Part shown: one piece after another, positions 1 to 5,098 of the stretch
How the letters are laid out: every line of letters begins with the position of its first letter
Position numbering within the stretch: the first letter of the stretch is position 1
Source: Fusobacterium sp.
GTDB lineage: Bacteria > Fusobacteriota > Fusobacteriia > Fusobacteriales > Fusobacteriaceae
Direction: 5' to 3'
Length of the DNA stretch: 10,372 nt
Assembly (NCBI GenBank): GCA_030527385.1
Contig: JAUNAY010000038.1
Coordinates: 1-10,372, forward strand
Translations under genes and position numbers: made by a program
The notes under the pieces: model-generated
What the model was told of the DNA's origin: nothing
The model's input: only the letters and a program-made list of their open reading frames with translations
The model's database searches: none

Positions 1-199
1 TTTAGATTATAATATAGAGGTAAAAGTAAATAGTGTAATTATAAAAGGAATAAATATAAGTTTAGATTCTTTAGATCAAGAACAATTTAAGAGCATAACT
101 AGAGGTGGAGATTTAGGTAGAGTATTAAATGGTTTGAAAAAGGCTTTAGATTATAATATAGAGGTAAAAGTAAATAGTGTAATTATAAAAGGAATAAAT
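1..199 (+). repeat. exact 55-bp direct repeat, period 144 bp, inside moaA
   Basis: Bases 1-55 are identical to bases 145-199. They diverge at base 56 (A) against base 200 (G). The offset of 144 is a multiple of three, so the moaA frame stays open across both copies. The second copy sits in normal MoaA context, after VLNGLKKA and before ENAIENL. The first copy is joined to ISLDSLD at a short shared ATAAAT (Ile-Asn), where an ordinary MoaA would have a different sequence. Either this is a recent in-frame tandem duplication of 144 bp, or the left end is a de Bruijn graph loop end. A length of exactly 55 at the very edge equals a common assembler k-mer and favours the second reading. Confidence 0.9.
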
Positions 200-673
200 G
201 AAAACGCAATAGAAAATTTAGTAAAATTAACAGAAAAAAATAGAATAGATATAAGATTTATTGAGCTTATGCCAATAGGAGAGGGAAAAAAATTTATTGG
301 AGCAAGCAATAAAGCAATATATAGATTTTTAGAAAATAAATTTGAGTTTGAAAGTGGTTATAGAGAAGTTAGTGGAGTTACTGTATACCATAAATTAAAA
401 GATTTTAAAGGAAGAATAGGATTTATAAGCCCTATAAATAGTTGTTTTTGTGAGAGCTGTAATAAGATTAGAATTACATCAGATGGAATTGTAAAAAGAT
501 GCTTAAATATTAAAGGGACATTTAATATAAAAGAATGTTTAGATAAAAAAATAGAAAAAGAAAAAATAGAAGAACTATTAAAAAAAGAGATTTTTAATAA
601 ACCAGAACATCATCTTTTTGGAAAAGAAAATCAAGATGAGGAATTAAAAAATATGAATAAAATAGGGGGATAA
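2..673 (+). CDS. moaA: GTP 3',8-cyclase MoaA, 3' part (5' end outside window)
   Basis: MoaA is a radical-SAM enzyme that converts GTP to 3',8-cyclo-GTP, the first step of molybdenum-cofactor synthesis. The frame is open from base 2 to the TAA at 671-673, so the TTG at 134 is not the start. Visible family motifs are ISLDSLD and a RGG...VLNGLKKAL stretch (56-150), FIELMPIGEG (about 257-286), and the C-terminal [4Fe-4S] motif FCESCN...RITSDG...RCL. In that motif the Cys codons at 449, 458 and 500 give the CxxC-13-C spacing. The protein ends in Gly-Gly, as MoaA proteins do. The N-terminal CxxxCxxC SAM-cluster motif lies upstream of the window. The reading frame contains the same 18 residues twice (codons 2-55 and 146-199), which a normal MoaA does not have; see the repeat entry. 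It converges on the DUF523 gene 18 bp downstream. Identity is secure; the N-terminal structure is not. Confidence 0.95.
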   Translation, partial: LDYNIEVKVNSVIIKGINISLDSLDQEQFKSITRGGDLGRVLNGLKKALDYNIEVKVNSVIIKGINENAIENLVKLTEKNRIDIRFIELMPIGEGKKFIGASNKAIYRFLENKFEFESGYREVSGVTVYHKLKDFKGRIGFISPINSCFCESCNKIRITSDGIVKRCLNIKGTFNIKECLDKKIEKEKIEELLKKEIFNKPEHHLFGKENQDEELKNMNKIGG

Positions 674-690
674 TACTCCCCCCATTTATA
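665..690. terminator. G/C hairpin between convergent moaA and DUF523 gene
   Basis: GGGGGA (665-670) pairs with TCCCCC (677-682) across a six-base loop that holds the moaA stop codon. It is the only G/C-rich stem in the region. On the plus strand a T-rich run (CATTTATAATTATTTT) follows; on the minus strand TATTTTATTC follows. It could end both convergent transcripts, but the stem is short and the U-tracts are broken. Confidence 0.5.
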
Positions 691-691
691 A

Positions 692-1123
692 TTATTTTAA
701 TAATTTTTTTATTTGAGACTCTCCAATAACTTCAATATTATTTTTTAAGAATAGATCAGCAGTAATACCATTTCCATCAATTAATTTATGTGAGAAAGTA
801 CCATCATAAATTTTTCCACAGCCACAAGAGGGGCTATTTTCTTTGAGAATAGCTTTTTTGCAATCAAAAAGTTTGGCTAATTTTAAAGCTTCTTCAGCAC
901 CTAATTTATATTTATCTGTGACATCTTTATTATCTTGAGTTATTACTTTAGCATTTATTATTTCAGCAGGAGTTCTAGGAGTTACTAATCCTCCAAGTTG
1001 TTCTGGACAAATAGGAATTAGATTATATTCTTTTATAAGTTTTTCAATTTCAGGTAGCTTTTTTTCTTTTCCATCATATCTACATTTTAATCCTAAAAGA
1101 CAACCACTAATTAATATATTCAT
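692..1123 (-). CDS. DUF523 family protein, TudS-like [4Fe-4S] desulfidase candidate
   Basis: This 143-residue protein has every block of the DUF523 family: SGCLLG (6-11), CRYDG (14-18), CPEQLGGL..PR.PAE (39-54) and KENSPSCG (94-101). The family includes TudS, a thiouracil desulfidase whose [4Fe-4S] cluster is held by three cysteines and passes sulfur through the open iron site. Cys8, Cys39 and Cys100 here are the conserved cysteines expected to hold such a cluster. The in vivo substrate in this organism is not known, and DUF523 is also found in proteins of no known role. The ATG at 1123-1121 is preceded by GGAGG seven bases upstream. It overlaps the TGA of the thioesterase gene as ATGA, so the two are probably translationally coupled. 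Family assignment is firm; the desulfidase role is inferred from homologues. Confidence 0.85.
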   Translation of the reverse strand: MNILISGCLLGLKCRYDGKEKKLPEIEKLIKEYNLIPICPEQLGGLVTPRTPAEIINAKVITQDNKDVTDKYKLGAEEALKLAKLFDCKKAILKENSPSCGCGKIYDGTFSHKLIDGNGITADLFLKNNIEVIGESQIKKLLK

Positions 1124-1515
1124 AACAACTCCTCCACTTTTTCTTTAAATATAGATGGAACTCTTTTTAATTTTTTTTCAGTATAACTAAATGGAAGCAA
1201 AAGAGTAGAACCATTTATTGCTAGTTTATTTTCTTGGTTATAAACTTCATAATAAATATTAAATTTATTTTTTTCTAGTTGAATATCTGTTATTTGAATT
1301 GTAATTTCATCATCTAAAAATAACTCTTTATTATATTCAACAAAACTATTTCTTTGGATCACACCGATATTATCACCTATATTTAACTCTGAAAGTCCTA
1401 GCGATTCAAAAAAATTAATTCTAACCATTTGAAAAAAGAGTAAAGCTCTTTCATTTCCAACGTGTCCACCATAGTTAATATCTTCATCTTTTATTTTATA
1501 TTTTATTGAAAACAT
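1120..1515 (-). CDS. hotdog-fold acyl-CoA thioesterase family protein (4HBT/YbgC-like)
   Basis: The 131-residue product has the size and pattern of a single hotdog domain. Near the N-terminus, residues 10-34 read D-E-D-I-N-Y-G-G-H-V-G-N...FFQMVRINFF. This matches the DxD..GHV.N...F...R pattern of 4-hydroxybenzoyl-CoA/acyl-CoA thioesterases, in which an early Asp or Glu acts in hydrolysis and the GH turn starts the long central helix. The usual second Asn of HVNN is Gly here (Gly20). Alternating hydrophobic strands follow (FLDDEITIQITDI, FNIYYEVYN, KLAINGSTLLLPF). Such proteins release CoA from acyl or aryl thioesters in the cytosol; the substrate cannot be read from sequence. The start at 1515 has a GAGGTG ribosome site (1521-1526). 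It is first in a two-gene unit with the DUF523 gene (4-bp overlap). Confidence 0.75.
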   Translation of the reverse strand: MFSIKYKIKDEDINYGGHVGNERALLFFQMVRINFFESLGLSELNIGDNIGVIQRNSFVEYNKELFLDDEITIQITDIQLEKNKFNIYYEVYNQENKLAINGSTLLLPFSYTEKKLKRVPSIFKEKVEELL

Positions 1516-1536
1516 ATAATCACCTCATCTGTATCA

Positions 1537-1542
1537 ATTATA
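1537..1542 (-). promoter_or_regulatory. candidate -10 element for thioesterase-DUF523 unit
   Basis: On the minus strand a perfect TATAAT runs from 1542 to 1537, 21 bases before the thioesterase ATG. The -35 position is only a T-run (TTTTTT at 1565-1560 with a 17-base spacer), so this is a weak prediction in AT-rich DNA. It implies a short 5' leader. Confidence 0.35.
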
Positions 1543-1571
1543 ATATATTTTTATATAGAAAAAAAGGGATT

Positions 1572-1617
1572 GTAATAAAAAAATACTGATCTTAAGAATA
1601 AATCTTAAGATCAGTAT
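1572..1617 (-). terminator. intrinsic terminator of the porin gene
   Basis: A perfect 15-bp stem with a five-base loop (1598-1602) is formed by 1583-1597 and 1603-1617. The outer arm reads ATACTGATCTTAAGA. On the minus strand it is followed by TTTTTTTATT (read down from about 1582), the expected U-tract. It starts 26 bases past the porin stop codon. This is a strong rho-independent terminator, fitting a highly transcribed single-gene unit, and it shields the thioesterase gene from porin transcription. Confidence 0.9.
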
Positions 1618-1643
1618 ATAAAACAGTGAAGGAAATTAACTTA

Positions 1644-2750
1644 TTAGAAAGAAGTTCTAAATCCTGCAACTGCAACTGGTTGCCATCTCCATCCATTAGC
1701 ATCGTCAGCAAATTTATTTGCGTTAGCATATTCAGCACCTAAAGAAACATAAGTTTTGAAGTTTTCAGTAACGTTGTAATTAGCAACGATTTGTGGCCAA
1801 GCATATACTCTATATTTAGAATCTCCATATTTAGTTATAGCTTTTTCCTTTTCATCAAAGTAGTTTTCTTTAATATCTTTTTTAACTACACTTTCAGAGT
1901 TCCAGCTATATGGGTCAAATCCTCCTTCAAATTGGAAGTCAACAGCAAAGTTTCCAGCTGTATATAGGTTTGTAGTATTGTATAAGTATGCTTCTACATC
2001 AACGCTTAAGTTGTCATCAGTTTTGTCATTTTTATTTAATCCAGTAGCTTGATCTCTTCCATAGAAGTGTTGAGTTCCATAGATATTAAATTCAAATGAG
2101 AATCCAAGTGGTAAAGAGTGCATTGTATATAAGTCTGCACCTATTTGGTTGTCATAGTCATCACTATTTGAATTCCATACATATTTATATTTTGGAGCGA
2201 TTACAAAGTAATCAGTTTTCATAAAGTCATTATTAAACATATATTCTCCAAAATCAAATCTTGCTTGATATTCAAGTTCTTGAGAATCATTTGTATCATC
2301 TAGGTAGTGGATTCTTGAAGTTAAGTTAACTTTAGAATCTCCAAGATTTCCGTGGTTGTAGAAATATCTTAATCTTGTTTGAGTTCCAGTTTTTGCTTTG
2401 TCATCTTCATTTGATACAGCATTTAAACTGTTGTAATCTCTTACTCTGTATTCAAAAGCTTGGTTTTCAGTCATATTGATTTTACCTTGTAATTGAGTTC
2501 TAGAGTAGTTGTTTTCTACACCATCATTTTTATAATTTTTTTCTTCAGAATTTCCATAATATTTGTATTGAAGATCAACATAACCATTAGGTCTGAATCC
2601 TTCTTCTCTGTCTCTGTAGACAATAACTTCTTTTTCAACAATTTGTACTGGAGCTTCTTCAACTACAACTGGAGCTGGAACAACTTCTTTTGCTTGAGCT
2701 AAACCAGCTACTGCTAAAAAAGCACCTACTAATAATAAAGATTTTTTCAT
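1644..2750 (-). CDS. fomA: FomA-type major outer-membrane porin
   Basis: The 368-residue protein has a Sec signal peptide (MKKSLLLVGAFLAVAGLAQA, cleavage after Ala20). A short Val/Pro/Glu-rich segment follows, then EVIVYRDREE..RPNGYVDLQYKYYG, the start of the beta-barrel in Fusobacterium FomA proteins. The rest alternates in amphipathic strands and ends WRWQPVAVAGFRTSF; the final Phe is the outer-membrane assembly signal. FomA is the abundant voltage-dependent porin of fusobacteria and also takes part in adhesion to other oral species. Length matches the family. Codon choice is more restricted and more GGT/GCT-rich than in neighbouring genes, as expected for a highly expressed gene. The start is ATG at 2750 with AGGGGG (2763-2758) seven bases upstream. 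It stands alone, with a terminator after it and a structured leader before it. Fusobacteria carry several paralogues, so the symbol marks family membership rather than strict orthology. Confidence 0.92.
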   Translation of the reverse strand: MKKSLLLVGAFLAVAGLAQAKEVVPAPVVVEEAPVQIVEKEVIVYRDREEGFRPNGYVDLQYKYYGNSEEKNYKNDGVENNYSRTQLQGKINMTENQAFEYRVRDYNSLNAVSNEDDKAKTGTQTRLRYFYNHGNLGDSKVNLTSRIHYLDDTNDSQELEYQARFDFGEYMFNNDFMKTDYFVIAPKYKYVWNSNSDDYDNQIGADLYTMHSLPLGFSFEFNIYGTQHFYGRDQATGLNKNDKTDDNLSVDVEAYLYNTTNLYTAGNFAVDFQFEGGFDPYSWNSESVVKKDIKENYFDEKEKAITKYGDSKYRVYAWPQIVANYNVTENFKTYVSLGAEYANANKFADDANGWRWQPVAVAGFRTSF

Positions 2751-2791
2751 AAAAATACCCCCTGTATCTTTGTATATAATAAACTACCTTT

Positions 2792-2832
2792 ATTAAAGAT
2801 AAGTTATTAACTCAATTAAAGATAGTTATTAA
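2792..2832 (-). repeat. tandem copies of a TTAATAACT(T)ATCTTTAAT element in porin leader
   Basis: Read on the minus strand, 2832-2815 and 2810-2792 carry the same element; they differ by one inserted T. The copies start 23 bp apart. A third, inverted partial copy lies at 2839-2851 and forms the hairpin described separately. Repeats with near two-turn helical spacing upstream of a porin could be regulator sites or an RNA element. In sequence of this composition some similarity is expected, but an 18-base match is not. Confidence 0.6.
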
Positions 2833-2852
2833 TGGGAGAACTATCTTTAATT
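2814..2852 (-). promoter_or_regulatory. perfect 14-bp hairpin in porin 5' leader
   Basis: AATTAAAGATAGTT (2814-2827) is the exact reverse complement of 2839-2852, with an 11-base loop between. No T-tract follows on either strand, so it is not a terminator. In the porin transcript the loop reads CUCCCAUUAAU. Its CUCCC is the only C-rich run of the leader and could form five pairs (one G-U) with the unusually G-rich ribosome site AGGGGG about 50 bases downstream. An operator dyad is the alternative reading. Confidence 0.5.
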
Positions 2853-2899
2853 TAATTAAAATTTTAAAAAAATCAGCACTTTTTTTATACATAAAATAT

Positions 2900-2928
2900 A
2901 GTCTATAAACGTAAATTAAATATGTCAT
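2900..2928 (-). promoter_or_regulatory. possible porin promoter
   Basis: On the minus strand ATGACA (2928-2923) resembles a -35 element. A 17-base spacer leads to TAGACT (2905-2900), a poor -10. It would start transcription near 2893 and give a leader of about 140 bases containing the hairpin at 2814-2852. The region is AT-rich and other -10-like hexamers exist, so this is a weak call. The 293-bp gap between porin and tdk holds no gene. Confidence 0.3.
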
Positions 2929-2978
2929 AAATATATAATTTTAAAAATTTTTTCTTCATAAAAAAGACATATTTGTCT
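2918..2978. repeat. dyad elements between divergent porin and tdk promoters
   Basis: AAATATGTC (2918-2926) is the exact reverse complement of GACATATTT (2966-2974), 39 bases apart. The right arm also lies in a compact palindrome, AGACA-TATT-TGTCT (2965-2978). The left arm overlaps the possible porin -35, and the right arm ends just before the tdk -35 region. This is the placement expected of operator sites for a regulator acting on both genes, but no regulator family is recognised. Confidence 0.45.
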
Positions 2979-2981
2979 AAG

Positions 2982-3010
2982 TAGTTTTATAGTAAAAAAA
3001 GTGGTATAAT
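2982..3010 (+). promoter_or_regulatory. tdk promoter, extended -10 type
   Basis: TGGTATAAT at 3002-3010 is a consensus -10 (TATAAT, 3005-3010) with the upstream TGN extension. The -35 position at 17-base spacing (TAGTTT, 2982-2987) is poor, as is usual where an extended -10 compensates. Transcription would start near 3017, about 27 bases before the tdk start codon. Confidence 0.7.
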
Positions 3011-3028
3011 AGCGAGGAAAGATTTTTT

Positions 3029-3036
3029 TAAGGAGG
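3029..3036 (+). promoter_or_regulatory. ribosome binding site fixing the GTG start of tdk
   Basis: TAAGGAGG lies seven bases upstream of the GTG at 3044. It is nearly a full match to the 16S rRNA tail and makes GTG the start codon. No in-frame ATG occurs until codon 54, inside conserved sequence. Confidence 0.9.
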
Positions 3037-3043
3037 TTTTTTT

Positions 3044-3610
3044 GTGTCAGGAAAAATTAATTTTTATTATGGTGTTGTAGGTTCGAGAAAATCTTCAGAA
3101 CTTCTTTTGACGGCTCATAGAAATAAAAGTGTAGGAAAGAGAGTGGAAGTTTTTCAACCTTATAAAAATAATAGAGATGGAAATGTAGTTTCAAGTAGAG
3201 CAATGGAGTATACTATTGAAGCTGTTGTAGTAGATGAAAAGTTTAATTTTTATGATTATTGTAAAACTCACGAATTGGATTTAATTTTAATTGATGAATT
3301 TCAGTTCCTTTCAAAGAATCATTGTGATCAATTAGTTCAAGTGATGATTGATTTTGATATAAATATATTTTTATATGGTTTATTAAGTAACTTTAGAGGA
3401 GAACTTTTTCCAACAGTAGCATATATGTTGCCATATATGACAACTTTAAATGAGATAAAAACTGTATGTGGTCATTGTGGAAAAAGAAAAGCAACAATGA
3501 ATGTTATGATAGGAGATGTTGAAGCAGATAGTGATGGTATATCAGTAGGAAATCATTATAATGGTGTATGTGCAGTTTGTTACAAAGAATTAACTAAAAA
3601 TAAAAAATAA
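3044..3610 (+). CDS. tdk: thymidine kinase (type II, TK1-like)
   Basis: The enzyme phosphorylates thymidine to dTMP in pyrimidine salvage. The 188-residue chain follows the E. coli Tdk pattern: FYYG..GS.KS.ELL (7-21), SSR (50-52), LILIDEFQFL with catalytic Glu85 (80-89), YGL..NFRGELF (111-122), and a zinc site made by Cys142, Cys145, Cys176 and Cys179. The substrate-binding lasso region (about 160-173) includes Tyr172. The P-loop is odd: residues 10-17 read G-V-V-G-S-R-K-S, so the Gly before the Lys of the usual GKS is Arg15. I recall other members with Ser there, so the position tolerates change, but Arg is unusual and activity should not be assumed. Lys16 and Ser17 are kept. It forms a single-gene unit, divergent from the porin and convergent with mogA. 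Confidence 0.93.
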   Translation: MSGKINFYYGVVGSRKSSELLLTAHRNKSVGKRVEVFQPYKNNRDGNVVSSRAMEYTIEAVVVDEKFNFYDYCKTHELDLILIDEFQFLSKNHCDQLVQVMIDFDINIFLYGLLSNFRGELFPTVAYMLPYMTTLNEIKTVCGHCGKRKATMNVMIGDVEADSDGISVGNHYNGVCAVCYKELTKNKK

Positions 3611-3640
3611 GAGTGGGATTTTTCTCACTCTTATTTTATT
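3606..3640. terminator. bidirectional terminator between tdk and mogA
   Basis: GAGTGGGA (3611-3618) pairs with TCTCACTC (3623-3630) over a TTTT loop, with one G-T pair. The stem extends outward through AATAA/TTATT to 13 bp (3606-3635). TTATTTTATT follows on the plus strand, and TTATTTTTTATTTTTA follows on the minus strand. It therefore serves both converging genes; the tdk stop codon lies in the left arm. Confidence 0.88.
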
Positions 3641-3644
3641 AAAA

Positions 3645-4136
3645 TTATTTTGTAGCACAATCAGTAGCAGAGCCAGTAAGAATTTCAAGACCGTGATTTA
3701 AACTAGGAAGTATATATTCTAAAGATTCTTTTACAGCTTTAGGGCTACCGGGAAGATTAATTATAAGTGTATCTTTTCTAATTCCAGCAACAGCTCTGGA
3801 AAGCATAGCTCTTTTTGTAATAGTCATAGAATAAGCTCTGATAGCTTCAGGAATTCCAGGAACAATTTTTTCACAAACTTCAAGAGTAGCTTCAGGGGTT
3901 ACATCTCTTTTGGAGAATCCAGTTCCACCAGTTGTAAGAATTAAATCTGCTAAATTATTGTCACATATATTTTTAAGAGTATCTTTTATTAAAGAATAAT
4001 CATCTGGAATTATTATCTTTTTAGATACAGCATAATTATTTTTAATTAAAATTTCCTCAATAACATTTGAAGAGAGATCCTCTCTTTCACCACTATAACC
4101 TTTATCACTCATACATACAATAGCAACTTTAAACAT
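3645..4136 (-). CDS. mogA: molybdopterin adenylyltransferase MogA
   Basis: MogA activates molybdopterin by adenylylation so that MoeA can insert molybdate. The 163-residue product is a single MoCF-biosynthesis domain. Its signatures are ILTTGGTGFSKRDVTPEA (about 66-83), which holds the GGTG loop and the RDxTxEA acidic motif of the pterin site, then KRAMLSRAVAGIR and LIINLPGSPKAVKESL (about 127-140). Single-domain proteins of this kind are called MogA or MoaB. The two are close homologues and I cannot separate them by eye; with moaA and moaC nearby either fits, and adenylyltransferase activity is the usual role. The ATG at 4136 has GGAGG just upstream (rc of 4143-4147). It is divergent from modA-moaC with overlapping promoters. 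Confidence 0.88.
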   Translation of the reverse strand: MFKVAIVCMSDKGYSGEREDLSSNVIEEILIKNNYAVSKKIIIPDDYSLIKDTLKNICDNNLADLILTTGGTGFSKRDVTPEATLEVCEKIVPGIPEAIRAYSMTITKRAMLSRAVAGIRKDTLIINLPGSPKAVKESLEYILPSLNHGLEILTGSATDCATK

Positions 4137-4211
4137 ATATTTCCTCCGTTTTAGTTTGATATTTGTAAGTAAATTTTAAAATAAAAGAAAAAAAACTTCA
4201 AGTATGATTGC

Positions 4212-4240
4212 TTGATATATTATACAAAATTTGTTAAAAT
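4212..4240 (+). promoter_or_regulatory. promoter of modA-moaC
   Basis: TTGATA (4212-4217), a 17-base spacer and TAAAAT (4235-4240) each match the housekeeping consensus at five of six positions. Transcription would start near 4247, giving a leader of about 25 bases. A dyad TCAAG-N8-CTTGA (4198-4215) overlaps the -35. Confidence 0.65.
4219..4224 (-). promoter_or_regulatory. candidate -10 of mogA, overlapping the modA promoter
   Basis: On the minus strand TATAAT is read from 4224 to 4219. It falls inside the spacer of the modA promoter, so the two promoters would be mutually exclusive at close range. The -35 at 17 bases is poor (TAAAAT), so this is tentative. It implies a mogA leader of about 75 bases. 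Confidence 0.4.
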
Positions 4241-4271
4241 TATTTTAAGTTAGAGTTTCGAGGTGAAGAAA

Positions 4272-5087
4272 ATGATGAAAAAAATGGGAAGAAAAGGACT
4301 TTTTTTGTTGATAATAAATATATTTTTTATATTTTTATTAGGTTGTGCAAAAGAGGAAAAAAAAGTTATAACAGTGGGAGCTGAAATAAGTTTAAAAGAA
4401 CCACTTACACAGATAATAGAGCAATTTCAAACTTCACACAAAGAAATTGTAGTTAATATCGATTTTGATGCTTCAAAATTATTAAAAAAACAGGCTTTAA
4501 ATGGAACAACTATGGATTTTATTTTTTTATCTTCTCAAAAAGATATGGAAGAATTAAAAAAATTAGAGGTTGTATCTGATATAAAAGAGCTTGTTGAAAA
4601 TAGTATGGTTGTTGCAGGAAGAAAAAAGATAGATAGTTTGGAGGAGTTGCAAGGATATAAGATTGCCATAGGGGATCCACAATTTTCTCCAGCTGGAGTT
4701 TATTCAGTAGAGATATTAAAAAATGTAAATTTATTTGAAAAAATTAAATCAGATATTGTTTTAGCAAAAGATGTAAGAAGTGCTATGCAATATGTGGATT
4801 TATATGAAGTTGATTATGCTATGATATATAAAACAGAAGGAAAAGTTATGAAAAATGCTCAAATAGTCTATGATATACCCAAAAAATTACATACTCCAAT
4901 CATATATAGTTGTGGGATATTAAAGGGAAAAGAAAGAGAAGAAACAAATGTTTTTTATAAATTTTTAGGAAATGGAAATTCAAGAGAAATATTTATCAGA
5001 CAGGGATTTGAAATGATAGATTCTAAAAGTAGTGATAAAAAAGATATAAAAGTTTTAGAAAATGATGTAGAAAAAAATAAAAAATAG
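4272..5087 (+). CDS. modA: molybdate-binding lipoprotein ModA
   Basis: ModA is the substrate-binding part of the molybdate ABC importer. A hydrophobic signal with lipobox L-L-G-C (Cys25) shows a lipid-anchored form. Residues matching the oxyanion ligands of E. coli ModA are present: Ser40 in ISLKEPL, Ser68 in FDASK, Ala141 in DPQFSPAG, Val168 in DVRSAM and Tyr186 in MIYKTEG. The conserved C-terminal IFIRQGF is followed by a charged tail of about 20 residues. I use the ATG at 4272, with GAGGTG (4260-4265) six bases before it. A GTG in the same frame at 4263 is part of that ribosome site, so it is not the start. moaC follows 11 bp after the TAG stop and is probably cotranscribed. The permease and ATPase genes modB and modC are absent here, so they are elsewhere, or the protein works with another transporter. 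Confidence 0.87.
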   Translation: MMKKMGRKGLFLLIINIFFIFLLGCAKEEKKVITVGAEISLKEPLTQIIEQFQTSHKEIVVNIDFDASKLLKKQALNGTTMDFIFLSSQKDMEELKKLEVVSDIKELVENSMVVAGRKKIDSLEELQGYKIAIGDPQFSPAGVYSVEILKNVNLFEKIKSDIVLAKDVRSAMQYVDLYEVDYAMIYKTEGKVMKNAQIVYDIPKKLHTPIIYSCGILKGKEREETNVFYKFLGNGNSREIFIRQGFEMIDSKSSDKKDIKVLENDVEKNKK

Positions 5088-5098
5088 GAGTAGAGGAA

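Noticed and set aside
134..136. TTG as the start of moaA
   Set aside because: The frame continues open upstream with conserved MoaA sequence (ISLDSLD), so this is an internal Leu codon and the gene starts outside the window.
2493..2702. Plus-strand open frame of 69 codons opposite the porin 5' end
   Set aside because: It is antisense to the signal peptide and barrel start. Its Phe/Ile/Ser/Asn-rich translation is the mirror of porin codons, with no family resemblance.
2751..3043. Small RNA gene or short peptide in the porin-tdk gap
   Set aside because: I see no open frame with a ribosome site and no promoter-to-terminator unit; only the leader structures and dyads listed are supported.
4263..4265. 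GTG as the start of modA
   Set aside because: The GTG is part of the GAGGTG ribosome site; the ATG nine bases later has correct spacing and starts a normal lipoprotein signal.
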